A stretch of DNA of 64,000 bases, from NCBI GenBank assembly GCA_016647705.1, contig CM028328.1:482001-546000 (forward strand), read 5' to 3'. The position numbers and the translations under genes were made by a program. Source of the stretch: Eucommia ulmoides. Lineage: Eukaryota > Streptophyta > Magnoliopsida > Garryales > Eucommiaceae. Within the stretch, counting starts at the first letter, position 1. Each line of letters opens with the position of its first letter. Of the stretch, positions 45,701 through 62,979 are shown piece by piece. The notes beneath the pieces were generated by a model that did not search any database, was not told the origin of the DNA, and saw nothing but the letters and a program-made list of their open reading frames with translations.

Positions 45701-48558
45701 AAGTTAAAGAGCTTACTTCTTCATGAACCGGGGCCAATCGTGGAAACCTAGGGGAACTTCCTCTTGTAGGAGAACAAGGATCATCAACATCTGATCCTGA
45801 TTCTAGTTTTGAATCATCATTACTTCTTTCATGGCATGAACTTGCCTTCGGCCTTATCTGAATATAACACTCAGACTTCCCTTGGCCATTATATATTTTG
45901 GTGATTGGCCTCACAAAAGTTGCTTCGGCGTCATATACAAGCTAAAAATGGCAAAATAAAAAAAAATAAAAAAAGGTCAGAGTGGCTCTGTATTGCCAAA
46001 TTACAATATTGTTTCAGTCAAAGCACAATGAAAAATATGCACAGAAAATAAATAGAAAATTCAACCAAGAAAAGGGGAGAAAGTGCAAAAGTATACAGCC
46101 CACACCCACCTTCATTATTTCAGGATTCTTCCAAGGACCCATAGTTGACCGAAGGCACCCTCCTTCAACAGAACAAGTGCATGAGCCGCCCAAGAAGTCA
46201 GGCAGCTGACTAGAGGAAGATAAACAATCAAGGAATTAGACAGCCTTGTCATTGAAAATTCTTCAAGTAAGAAAATGTGCACAAACCTTTCGTGAATTGC
46301 TTCAAGTAGTTTGCCCAAAGATTTAGGTTCCAAGACCTGAAATGCAGAACATAAAACAGTAAGTTAATGATATAGAAATTAAACTTGAGTTGGCCTGTGT
46401 ATGTGTAGGTGTCAACATATAAGTCAAAAACACCTGTATCTTTGCAATAGTTCTTGAATCAAGGAATTTTTGCGCAGCAGGCCAAAGCATCTTGTTAAAG
46501 CCAGGGCCAGCATTAACAATGAACATTTGATGTAATGTCTGCACACAAGTGTAGAAACTTCACTATGCAATAATAGATAGTAACAATAAGATGGCAATAC
46601 AGCAGTACGTATGAAGATTTCATTACCTCAGGGTAGTAACTATTATCAATCTTTGTCACAGCTGCCAGGAGATTCAGAGCTGCCTTCGTGAAATTTTTCA
46701 CTCCCTGTATATCAAAATATAACTTATAACTGATAATTCTTCAAAGATATAACAAGTAATGTCTGCATAGAATGTAGAAGTGCTTACTAGATAATCATTA
46801 GTCAATCAATATTCAAAAACTGATTACAAAATTTGTAGTTTATTCGTTCAAGTACTAGAAATAAGTCATAAATTCAACGCTGATTGACTAGTGATTACCT
46901 GCCTATTTGTTATATTCAAATTTGAAGAAAACACGCCATTTGAAATACCATTTTTGCAGGAATCATGAAGTGGTGTTAGTAGCCTATAGATGCATTTCGA
47001 AAATCTAAACCTGTAGTAAACAACTATCCAGTAATATGGCCAACATACCAGGCCTTGCACATCCAAAATTGTAGTCGTTGAACATATCTGTCTTTTTGCT
47101 GCAATGGAACAAGCAGGGAACTTCTCATGTAGAGTCCTCTCAAACTCTTGGGCATGGTATTTCGCATAGCGCTCAATTGTAGTGACGCGCATTAGTTTAC
47201 TTGGGTGAGCTTGGCCAAGCCTTTCAATATAAACAGGCCTGCCTTCTTTGTCAACTCCATGATATCCATGAGGGTAATATTGCTGGACTTCATGTAGCTC
47301 CTCAAATTGAAAGTCCTGAGTACCAAGTAGTTGAATATACAAAATGGGAGGGTAGAAATGAATCAAATGATTAAACGTGAAAAACAAGTACATGAACTAA
47401 CACGTGTGCCTAAAGATAGAACGATACAACTCTGATTCCAAAGCAACCAAATAATATGAATATAATTAGAATGCTACCCATGGAGGTCTTCCACTACGTA
47501 TTTGACATTATAGGCTTGAGTAGTGCAGTTATGTAATTACCTTCAGTATGGTGTCCGTTCCATACTCTCTCCTCCAGTTAAGCATTTCCTCCCACATCTC
47601 AACAGTGCATTCAGTGTTGAACTCTCTAGCCTTTAAGAACCTAAACAGAAGTTACATATTAAAGTTAAAAATAGTTAGGGCAGGTGCCGTGAAATTAGGC
47701 ATAAGAAAAATGAACACATCTCTAAGGCTAGAAGCTCTCTCCTTGATCTTTTAGTCAATGCCTCAGTAGTCTGATTATATTGATTGTGCATATACATATC
47801 CATGAAGCTATTTAAATCAATATCCTATGTACATAAAAGTTGCTCCCATGTCCTAGTACATGAAGATTTACTAACTCTATTCATAAGACAAATTAATAGG
47901 CATTTGGATTCAAGAGACAAGAAAGGCTTATATAGCAAAGTTCATCAAACAAAAGGTCTCTTCCAAGTTATATGTAAAACACAATGACATCCTCCAATTT
48001 TCAAGGAACACGACAGCATCCAGTTTAGGTACGTGAACGAGCTAACCAAGCAGCACTACACATTCAAATTCTGAATTTTCTACCATGATACTCATAAATT
48101 TTTTAAATACATGTAACATGCTAAAAGATTTCATTTACCTCAGTAAGGTGTGGTAGTTATCATGCTGGGCTGGCAACAAATCCTTGCCAATGAGTTTTTG
48201 ACGCAATTTTTCCACAGCGCTCTCCTCTTCAGCGTCACGAACATCCTCTATTGAAACAGTAGGAACCCTGTAATCAATTCTCCTTTTCCCTCTTTTCTTG
48301 AGAGTGTGGGTGAATTTATTGGAAGCATGAATTGCCTTCTTTTTCAGAACTCCAATTCTAGATCGTCGTCTCTCATCTTCAGAGCATTCAAAATCTGATC
48401 TCCTTTCTCTTATTTCACCATAAGCCTCTGGTCCTTCTATGTCCGACCCTACGATGAATACTTAAAACTTAAAGGCAGCCACTATATCACTATTCAGTAG
48501 ATAAAATTCGATCATTTATACTCTGATATCAGTACTTAAGCATAAGCATACCTGACAT
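42792..48558 (-). CDS. Sec14-nodulin phosphatidylinositol/phosphatidylcholine transfer protein (SFH group)
   Basis: Thirteen coding exons join in frame: 48558-48552, 48448-48139, 47640-47541, 47315-47049, 46704-46627, 46538-46434, 46336-46287, 46209-46110, 45941-45717, 45583-45421, 44649-44264, 44188-44114 and probably 42812-42792, giving 628 residues. SFH proteins exchange phosphoinositide precursors at membranes and help polarised growth. A basic N-terminus ([20 protein letters not shown]) precedes the CRAL-TRIO N region ([19 protein letters not shown]). The Sec14 fold covers about residues 140-320, with [34 protein letters not shown] and [11 protein letters not shown]. The nodulin-like C-terminal part has a transmembrane-like stretch ([20 protein letters not shown] region) and a coiled coil (about 555-620). 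Exon 1 codes only seven bases. The last exon (RRLLFC) follows a perfect GTAAGT donor; if it is not used, translation runs on to a TAA at 44075. Gene order matches AT5G56160. Confidence 0.88.
42950..43590. mobile_element. Mutator-like MITE in the last SFH intron
   Basis: GTTTTAGCAAGTGTTCTATT followed by TGGTCCCTCCAACTTTGG at the left pairs with the inverted AATAGAACACTTGCTAAAAC at the right. The inverted termini are at least 55 bp long, as in Mutator-like MITEs. It lies directly beside the next MITE. The left border is blurred and no target duplication is claimed. Confidence 0.65.
43604..44063. mobile_element. Mutator-like MITE (460 bp) with 9-bp target duplication
   Basis: Starts GGGGTTTCGACACTTTGC and ends ACCAGAGTGTCAAACCCCC. 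It is flanked by perfect 9-bp repeats TAATTCTTA at 43595-43603 and 44064-44072. The superfamily follows from the 9-bp duplication and long inverted ends. Same family as 32371-32780 and, more distantly, 10203-10682. Confidence 0.85.
44849..45184 (+). mobile_element. TRIM (miniature LTR retrotransposon) in an SFH intron
   Basis: Two direct repeats of 114 and 119 bp (44849-44962 and 45066-45184) start TGTTRGGTTTATC and end GACCACCCTACA. Between them are a primer-binding site, TGGTATCAAAGC, two bases after the left repeat, and a purine tract, GTGAGGGGGA, just before the right repeat. It has no coding capacity, as is normal for TRIMs. A target duplication is not evident. It lies in the intron between coding exons 10 and 11, opposite to the gene's direction. 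The two repeats differ at roughly a sixth of positions, so it is old. Confidence 0.8.
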
Positions 48559-49400
48559 TTTAGTCAGTGAAGAACGAAGAGATTTAGTCGCCGAAATCTA
48601 TGTTGTACTGCATCATCAAAAAAAGAGAGGCTAAGCATGAGCTACAAACTGGATAATGTAATTCTAGAACCAAGTAATTTTTCATCTCTGAGTTGAGCAG
48701 GAGATAATCGTCCTTACTCGTGATTAAACTAAAAAGCAAAGCAGACAAGACCGTAACAATGGCAGATTAAACCTCTACACTTTCTTCAAGGAAGACCAAT
48801 AAAAAAAGTTATCAAAGTCCGAGCACACGAAATCACCGGTTATATCTATGAAACAGTGACGGTCCAGCCATGAACACTCATTAAATCTCAACGACGCCAT
48901 AAAAGACAACAATCGAGAAAACTCACATTATATTCGAAACGAATCAAGGCACCTACAATCTGGAACGCAGAATGAAACGAAAATGCATATGCATTCAAAC
49001 GCAATTTATCGATGAATCATACATTAAAAACTACTGAATCTAGAAATAAATAAAAATCTAACCTCAAAATCGAAAAACCTAAAAGAGCAGCTGGATCACA
49101 ATCTGCAGCAACATTCCGATGCTTTCCAAAATCCGCTTTACGTAAACAAAAAAAAGATGCCTCCGCGAATCAAAAATTGTTCGAGAAAGCTTCAAATTTA
49201 CTCGAGAAAATGAATCGAGAAATCTTTTACTGGAACAACGAGAATTAATCTGGATTAACAATCTCTTTCTGTTAGATTAACAAATTCTCTTTCTCTCTCT
49301 AAATTTTCTGTTTTTCTCATTCCGCCTCTCACTCTAACCACAGCTTCTGAAGGTTCTGGTTCCAGCGCCTCTTTCCACCGGAAACAAAAAGAAATATAGA
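48559..49400 (-). promoter_or_regulatory. Spliced 5' leader of the SFH gene
   Basis: An acceptor GATGATGCAG near 48612 and a donor GATTTTGAG|GTTAG near 49064 suggest a leader intron of about 450 bp. The first leader exon would lie at about 49065-49380, and the stretch 49260-49320 is CT/GA-rich like a plant transcript start. No coding frame of note is seen. Confidence 0.4.
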
Positions 49401-49540
49401 AATTTTGACAGTTTCTACCCCTAATATTTGGATATAATTTCACTTTCGTACTTGGAGACTTAATTTTAACACATGAAACCCTAAATTTTATAAATCCGTC
49501 TCTTCACAATTTTAAAACGGTTGTTTTACAACGTGCTCAA

Positions 49541-49778
49541 TTTTCGTAGCACGTTGCTCAGTCAACCTACTCATTACAATATTTTTACCAAAACTGCACT
49601 GAATAGAAAATCATAATATTTTTCGTAGCACGGTGCTCAGTTAACCTACTCGTTACGCTATTTTTACCAAAACTGCACTGAATAGAAAATCATAATATTT
49701 TTCGTAGCACGTTGCTCAGTCAACCTACTTGTTACAGTATTTTTATCAAAACTGCACTGAATAGAAAATCATAATATT
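49541..49778. repeat. 79-bp tandem repeat, three copies, upstream of SFH
   Basis: Copies begin (at CGTAGCAC) at 49545, 49624 and 49703, an exact 79-bp period. Shared words are CGTAGCACGTTGCTCAGT, CAACCTACTCGTTAC and AAAACTGCACTGAATAG. It lies about 150-400 bp upstream of the likely SFH transcript start. Confidence 0.85.
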
Positions 49779-49799
49779 ACGATGACTTTAAAATTGACT

Positions 49800-52470
49800 T
49801 CTATTTTTTTTTTTCAATTTTTTCTAAATGTAAAAAAATCTTAATTTTGATTCGGTCACTGTATTATTAACTACCCTTTTTTTTCAGAAAAAAATTATGA
49901 GTATTTTTTAAGACAATAAACACTGGAGGACCCCATTTTTAAATTTCGTTTTTAAATATTACGGTGACTTTGCCTAATTATTATTTTATCTTCCTCTATT
50001 TTAAAAAGTTATGTTTTACTCGTGCTTTTGAACAAAATGAGAAACTATTTTTTCCAAAAATAGAAACATGTTTAGCAACGACTATTGTCCTGATTTTTTA
50101 TTTTATTTTTTTAATTTCTAAAAACAAAAACAAGAAATACATTTGGTTGCAACATTTGTTCTTTTTTTTTTTAAATGTATGATGGCTGGCGTCATGGTGG
50201 TAGCGAGAACATTTTTGTGGACGTGAATAAGAATCACTATTTATTTTTCCTCATATTGTTAAGGAATTCAAGAAATAATTCAAAATTACACTAAAAAATT
50301 TAGGAACAGAAACACGTTTACTAAACGCATTTTTGTAAAAGTATAATTATTTTTAGTAGCTGGCTACAATACAACCGTCTTTTTTACTGTACTGGATACA
50401 ATCCGAAAAATTACAAGGTCAACCCAAAGAAATCGCAAGCTACTCCACTGAAATTACTGTAACTTTACAGGTTACAAATTTTTTTCAAAAAATTACAAGT
50501 TCGTCTGAAATTTTGTAACTTCTTTAGACCGATCTTGTAAATTTTGCGAACTGTAGCAGTACAGCCGTTGTACTGTAGCGAAGCCAGAGCATAAAACAAG
50601 TTATCTTTGTCCTCCCTTGGGAAAAGTAAAAAAGCAAAGGGGGCGTGGCCGATATTTACCTTTATTTTCACCTTTTTCACTTACAAGATTCTCTGATTTT
50701 AACCACACCTGACAAATCACAACTGTTTAACCTTTGACTCTCTCCAACCTAGTCTGGTAGTAACTAGATCCTAGTCCCTAGGAATTTTGTTTGGGTTAAA
50801 AGACACTTTATACCCCTAATTTTATTTTATTTTTTGGTTTTGTAGGGTATCTCCACACCACAGTCAACGGAGATTAATCCCTCGAGGTACTGTCAGGTGC
50901 TAGAAGCGGGATATTTCTCCTAACAGAGCACTTTTCATACACAATCCTCCAAAGTTCGATTCCTGGAGGTGTTGTTTTAAGGCCCCGTTTGGTAACCATT
51001 TCCATTCCAGAAATTCTCATTCCATTCCCAGATTTTTGGGAATTCTGTTTGGGAATAACGTTTGGTAATTTTTGTTTCCGTTTCCATTTCATTCCCATTT
51101 GAGAATTGTGCCCACTTTTTTCTTAAAAAATGAGAAATAAAAAAAAATTGTTTCTCATTATTCTCATTCCATTCCCAAAACACATGATCACTGTTCACCT
51201 ACCGCCCGACCACCGTCCACCACCGCCCCTCCGGCAATCTCCGCCGCCGGTCACCGTCAGGCCAAAACAGAAAAAAAAAAAAAAAAAAAAAAAAGATTTT
51301 AGGATTCGTTACCAAACACAATTCCCTTCCCAAAACAAAAACAAAAAAAATTATCGTTACCAAACGCGATTCTACTCCAAAAAAAAAAACAAAATTCTCA
51401 TCCCATCCCACTTGGACCAACTCATGTTGGTTACTTTATACCCCTATTTTTTTATTTTTTTTGTTTCCTAGGGTATCCTCGGATTATGGTTGGTGGAGAC
51501 TAATCCCTCGAGGTATTGTCAGGCGCCAGAAGCGGGACACCTCTTCCAACATAGCACTTTCCATACATAACCCCCTAAGGTTCGATCCCTGAAGGTGTTG
51601 CTTAAGTGACCTAAGCCTCTAATGTTTACTAACTTTAGTTCCGACGGCTAGTTTACCCTTTACCTTCGGGTGTTTCTTTGCCGTAATCTCAAATTTTGCA
51701 ATTCATTATTTATTCAACTCACTTGGTATAATAATTTTATAAAAAATATAAAATTATTATACGTCAAAAATTACTGTAAATTTTTACATAAAAAAAATTA
51801 GAAAAATTCTTTCAAAAGTCTCATTCTATAAAAATATCATTTTATGGAATCCTGTAACAATAATTTTTTTATACATGATATGAGACCTAGAAAGTAATTT
51901 TTGAAATTTTGAGACCTCTAAAAAAAATTTAAAAAATTATAACAATAAAATTAAATTTTAAAAAAAATTATCGTAATACGGGAACAGTAATACGTGAACC
52001 ACATGAATAAAAAATTACACATTTTGTCTGTTTAGTATTGACTACAACAACAAACTACATTTTATATAAATAAATAATAAAATTGTTATTTTCTTTATTT
52101 TTTTTAATTTAACTTTAATATTTAAATATAATTTTAAAAAACTATTTTTTTTCCTTCTACTTCTTTTTCTCTATCTATTATTATTTGAGTTTTTTTTTTA
52201 TTAACAGCCTACGGAATTAAAATTTTAACCCATGCAATTTCATAAATTCAAATTTATTGTCAAAAATAAAAAAATTACTATATACCATAGAAGTTATTAA
52301 ATTTTTTAATTGAAAAATTACAATTATTATAGTGGATGGACTGCATGCGCTAAAATTTTAATTTCGTCAATTGTTCACCTAAATTCCCTTTACATTTTAT
52401 TATAAACACAATAATAAAATTAAATAAATAATATTTTTCTTGTAAAATTTAATTATATCTATTTTCATTT
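49800..52470. other. Intergenic DNA with two SINE family B copies and MITE debris
   Basis: Minus-strand SINE family B copies lie at 50838-50985 and 51462-51617; both are preceded by the same TTTATACCCCTA-T-rich stretch, so the pair may be one duplicated segment. Between them, 50985-51420 starts GGCCCCGTTTGGTAACC and holds TTACCAAACGCGATTC, like a hAT-type MITE. Bases 50215-50340 match debris in the LLG1 intron. The rest (51620-52470) is AT-rich with nothing recognised. Confidence 0.45.
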
Positions 52471-52472
52471 AT

Positions 52473-52792
52473 TTTTTTATGCCCACGAGTGTTTATATAG
52501 GGTGTGAGATTAATTTCGTTCGGAGTTTTATAGTTGTCCTTCCCAACAAATGTTTTTCCGTAGGCTCGAATTCTTAACCTTGTAGAGGTTCTTCAACTGT
52601 TTTAACTCAAACGCGTCTTACCGCTTGAGCCGGTATAAATATAAAGATTTAAAAAGCGGGTTTGAGATTAATTTCATTCGGGGTTTTGTTCGTTCCCAAC
52701 AAGTATTTTTTCGCAAGCTCGAATTTCTAATCTTACATAGGTCTTTCAATTGTTTTAATTCAAGCGTGTCTTTACCGTCAGTATAAATATAA
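52473..52792 (-). mobile_element. Two adjacent SINE family A copies
   Basis: A full-length copy at 52473-52640 (plus-strand landmarks TGTGAGATTAATTTCGTTCGG, shortened here to the family word, GTAGGCTCGAATTC, ACTCAAACGCG) is followed by a second, truncated copy at 52655-52792 (TTTGAGATTAATTTCATTCG, GCAAGCTCGAATTTC). They are in tandem and the same orientation. Confidence 0.6.
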
Positions 52793-53012
52793 ATATTTAG
52801 AAAGAGGGAAACTATAAAATAGTAATATATAGTTGGGTGACAAAGTGAAATAGTAGATGAAAAAGAGAGGTCATCGGAGAGGCAAAAAGGAGGAAAGGGA
52901 CACCACAGTGTGTGAATAGGCCGGCGTCGGCGTTGTCGTCGTCGGTAGACAAGACAAGTCACCATCCCTATTCCCTCCCGTTCGACGTCGACTTAACACT
53001 AACGAACCTCAA

Positions 53013-53033
53013 CCCCCCCCCCCCCCCCCCCCC
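53013..53033. repeat. C21 homopolymer
   Basis: Twenty-one consecutive C followed by (ACCC)n, a candidate i-motif/G-quadruplex site. Run length in assemblies is unreliable for such tracts. Confidence 0.8.
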
Positions 53034-53140
53034 ACCCACCCACCCACCCAACCCCCTTCTCTCTCTCTCTTCATTTCCTCATCTCATCTGAACCAGAAAA
53101 TAAAGTACAACGTTGGTAGATGTGCGGACAAGGCAGAGAA

Positions 53141-54590
53141 GTTGTTTTCCAAAAAAATATATTTTAAAAACTTTAATTCTGATAATGGCCTTATCTATCT
53201 TATTTCCTAAACAAGAGTTACCCGGTGTTGGGAACACCGCGTAACCATAGCTAGTGTTTGGAACTTCAGATTACCGGATTTGAGAAAAATAAACGAAACA
53301 AAACCGGTGTTAAGATTACCGTGTATAAGGTTTTTTGCCAAGATTTTTTTTTAACTCGAGCCGGTATTCATAAAACCGGCTCAAAATATATACACGTATC
53401 TTTCAATTCATTGCTAGCTATCGGCTTTATCGAGTTGTTTACCAAAAAAAATATATTTTAAAAATTTTAATTCTGATAAAGGTCCTTATCTATCTTATTT
53501 ACAAAACAAGAGTTACCCGGTGTTGGGAACACCGGGTAACCATAGCCGGTGTTCGGAGAAAAATAAAAGAAACAAAACTGGTGTTAAGATTACCGGGTAC
53601 CAGGTTTTTTGCCAAGATTTTTTTTTTAAAAAAATTGGAGCCGATATTCATAACATTGGCTCAAAATATATACATGTATCTTTCAATTCATTGCTACCTA
53701 CCGGCTTGATCGAGTTGTTTACCAAAAAAATATATTTTAAAAACTTTAATTCTGATACAGGTCCTTATCTATCTTATTTACGAAACAAAAGTTACCCGGT
53801 GTTGGGAACACCGGGTAACCGTTGCCGTTGTTCAGAGAAAAATAAAAGAAGCAAAACCGATGTTAAGATTACTGTGTATAAGGTTTTTTGCTAAGATTTT
53901 TTTTTAACTGGAGCCAGTATTCATAAAACCGGCTCAAAATATATACACGTGTCTTTCAATTCATTGCTGAATACCGGCTCAAAATATATACACGTATCTT
54001 TCAATTCATTACTAGCTACCGGCTTTATCGAGTTGTTTACCAAAAAAATATATTTTAAAAACTTTAATTCTGATAAGGGCCCTTATCTATCTTATTTACG
54101 AAACAAAAGTTACCCGGTGTTGGGAACACCGGTGACCATAGCAGGTGTTCAGAGAAAAATAAAAGAAACAAAATCGGTGTTAAGATTACCTTGTATAAGG
54201 TTTTTTGCCAAGATTTTTTTTTAACTAGAGCCGGTATTCATAAAACCGGCTCAAAATATATACACGTATCTTTCAATTCATTGCTAGCTACCAGTTTTAT
54301 CGAGTTGTTTACCAAAAATATATATTTTAAAAACTTTAATTCTGATAAAGGCCCTTATCCATCTTATTACGAAACAAAAGTTACCCGGTGTTGGGAACAT
54401 CGGGTAACCGTAGTTGGTGTGTAGAGAAAAATAAAAGAAACAAAACTCGTGTTAAGATTACCAGGTATGAGGTTTTTTGCCAAGATTTTTTTTTTTTTTT
54501 AAAACTGGAGCCAGTATTCATAACACCAGCTCAAAATATATACATGTATCTTTCAATTCATTGCAAGCTACCAGCTTTATCACATGCACT
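53141..54590 (+). repeat. Five-unit array of 270-320 bp rich in CCGG palindromes (copy A)
   Basis: Units start at about 53141, 53434, 53714, 54034 and 54304 with GTTGTTTACCAAAAAAATAT. Each holds CCGGTGTTGGGAACACCGG (a perfect 8-bp hairpin with a GGG loop), a second hairpin GAGCCGGT...ACCGGCTC, and further GGTGTTNAGA-type words. An inverted partial unit lies at 55655-55830. A tandem array at one end and an inverted copy at the other resemble the ends of a foldback or CACTA-like DNA element. No transposase is seen. Confidence 0.8.
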
Positions 54591-54591
54591 A

Positions 54592-54875
54592 TGTCACGGT
54601 CCGAACCTTTCGAGGCTGGAAAACGGACCATGCGGCGCTAACTAGGGGATCAGCCTTTCACACCTTGTAGCCTTCGACTATTAATACAATTATTGTTGTT
54701 ATTGTAATTGTATTATTCTCTACATCGCCGATATGTGTTGTTGTACGGAAACTCGTTGCTATTGAAACTGCTTCCGCTATTCAAGATCCTCTGATCTTCA
54801 GACTTACTACTAGGCGATCCTCTAGTTAACACCGCACAGTCCGCTTTCCAGCCTCAAAAGACTCGGCCCGTGACA
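54592..54875. mobile_element. Solo LTR (284 bp) in copy A
   Basis: Starts TGTCACGGTC, ends GCCCGTGACA, and is flanked by CACTA on both sides (54587-54591, 54876-54880). It is a shorter relative of the LTR at 38428. The twin at 58780-59063 has the same flanks, so the insertion predates the segmental duplication. Confidence 0.85.
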
Positions 54876-54879
54876 CACT

Positions 54880-56960
54880 ACACTTTCCCAACAAAAGGAA
54901 ACCAAGGGGGGAGAAACTTAACATTAACTAGGAAACTTGGTTTCAAAACCAACTCTAAAACTAGTTTTGTAAAGTCCAAATGACTATTATACCCATCATC
55001 ATATGGAAACTAGGTTTGAAGAAAAATAATTTTCTAACATATCTTATGACTAATTTATCCGTCCCGGATAATATTTCAAGACAGTGACGGATCGAGAAAA
55101 TTGATCGAGAATTTATTTTTTTTATTTTTAAAGAATTGACTTAATATTTTTATAAATTAGAGGGGATTTACGTACCTAATTTTTAAAGCATTTAATTGAT
55201 TTTTATTTTTTTTAAATATAAGGGGTAATAGTAAAAATAAAAATAAAAATGATGAAAACTATGAGTCTCCCCTGGTTACTTAATAAATCTACTACTATTT
55301 TACGGTCTATGTCACTTCATAATCGTACGGTTTTACACTGAAACCTGTTCGAAACAACAAAGCGCTAAAGAAAATTAATCATTATATATATATATATACT
55401 TTTTTCAGTATCTCCAAATTTTGTACCTCATCGATATAATAATTTTTTCAAAAATTTAATAATTTTGTCAAATATACAAAATCATTGCACGTCGTAAAAG
55501 TTACTGTCATTTTTTACATACAAAAATCATAGTGACTTTTATGTAGTATAATAACTTTGGACTTTTGAAAAAATAATAATAATAATAATTATTATTATTA
55601 TAATCCACACACTATAATAATTTTTTTAATTTTTATCCATACAATCCACACATTATACCCGGTAATCTTAACACCAGTTTTGATTCTTTTATTTTTCTCA
55701 AATCCGGTAATCTGAACACCAGCTATGGTTACCGGTGTTCCCAACACCAGATAACTCTTGTTTTGTAAATAAGATAGATTTGGCCTTTATTAGAATTAAA
55801 GTTTTTAAAATATATTTTTTGGTAAACAAGTCCAAGGCTGAGGCTGTCTCAACAGGGACAGATGATACTAACAATGAATGCTTGTACCCTAATTTATTTA
55901 ACCAAAAATCATTGAATAATTATCACACCACCTTAGATGAGCATAAGCTCAAGGTCTTTCTTTGAATCCTATATTATATAAAGGGTTTTACCCATATTAT
56001 TGGAGAGTGCGCCTTCAAAATTACCCAGTGAAATGATTAATAGAGGTATATATAAACTGATTCGGATACACCTTACCGTAAAATAAAATAAATAGAAATT
56101 TTACAACAAAAATCTAAGATTTTCCCTAATTTTAATTCTCAAAATTTTAAAATTAATGTGCATGATTGGTAAACTCATTTTTATCTCCACAAATTCGAGA
56201 GTAATTTCTGAATTCATTAAGAATATGAGAAACAAAAAAGTTAATTTTTATTCACCGCTACAAAAATTATTTACCACTACTAGCCAACCAGACACTGTAC
56301 ATTTCAAGATAAAATAAATATTACAACCAAATGTGTTTCTTGTTTTCATTAAAGGAGACAATTTCAGAAAAATAGTCATTACCACCAAATATATTTTTTT
56401 CCTCAAAATATTCCAAATCACAAACAAAATTATTCTTCCAGTAAAAAAATAAAAAAACAAAACAAAAAATGCCACCTAAGTAAATCAAAACCCATAAAGG
56501 AATATAAGAGAATAGAAAAAAAATACAAATTTTCAAAAAAAAACAAAAACAATCCCATCAATTTGGGCGAAAATAGAAAAAAAAAATTAAAAAATTTAAA
56601 TTACCATAACACCCAAACTAAAAATTTTAACTTATTCTTTTATAATATTGCAGAGTAGAGTAGTAAATTAAATTGACTAATTTTCTAAAATCAAATTATA
56701 TATTTGTCTCCGTTTTACCTCTTTTCAAGTGAAAATAAATAAATAAATAAATAACTCACAACTCACAAAAAATAAAAATATTATCCTTTCAATTTTTTTT
56801 AAGCATTACACAAAATAGTAGAACCAAAAACACGATACGACCAAAAGTTAATTCGCTACTTAAAAGGCGATTCTTCTTCTTCTTCTTTTTAACGGATTAT
56901 TTACTGATAATAAAATAGGCATCGAAACAGGAAGAAGAAAAAAAAAGGATCGAAACGGGA
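54880..56960. other. Gene-free part of copy A
   Basis: It holds AT-rich DNA, the inverted half unit (55655-55830), a conserved stretch CAAGGCTGAGGCTGTCTC onward (55830-55965) that is open as a short frame but resembles no family I know, a SINE C-like remnant (56005-56095) and low-complexity A-rich DNA. Bases about 56850-56969 would be the 3' UTR of the duplicated E2 exon. Confidence 0.5.
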
Positions 56961-56969
56961 GTTTAAAGC

Positions 56970-57143
<174 letters not shown>

Positions 57144-57365
57144 TTAAGCCTCATATATATATATATTTTTTATTAATAGTATGATATAGGGATTTTTGGT
57201 GACCCGAAATTAAAATTTTGGGATATGCAGTCTAGACGCCGCTATTGTAATTTTCTTAGAAGTTCAAAATTACCGTAATACCTAAAAGTTACTATAATTT
57301 TTTCATGTAAAAAATTACAATAAAACCCTTATCTATCTTATTACATGTGAGAACAAGGCTGAGAA

Positions 57366-62974
<5,609 letters not shown>

Positions 62975-62979
62975 TAGAG

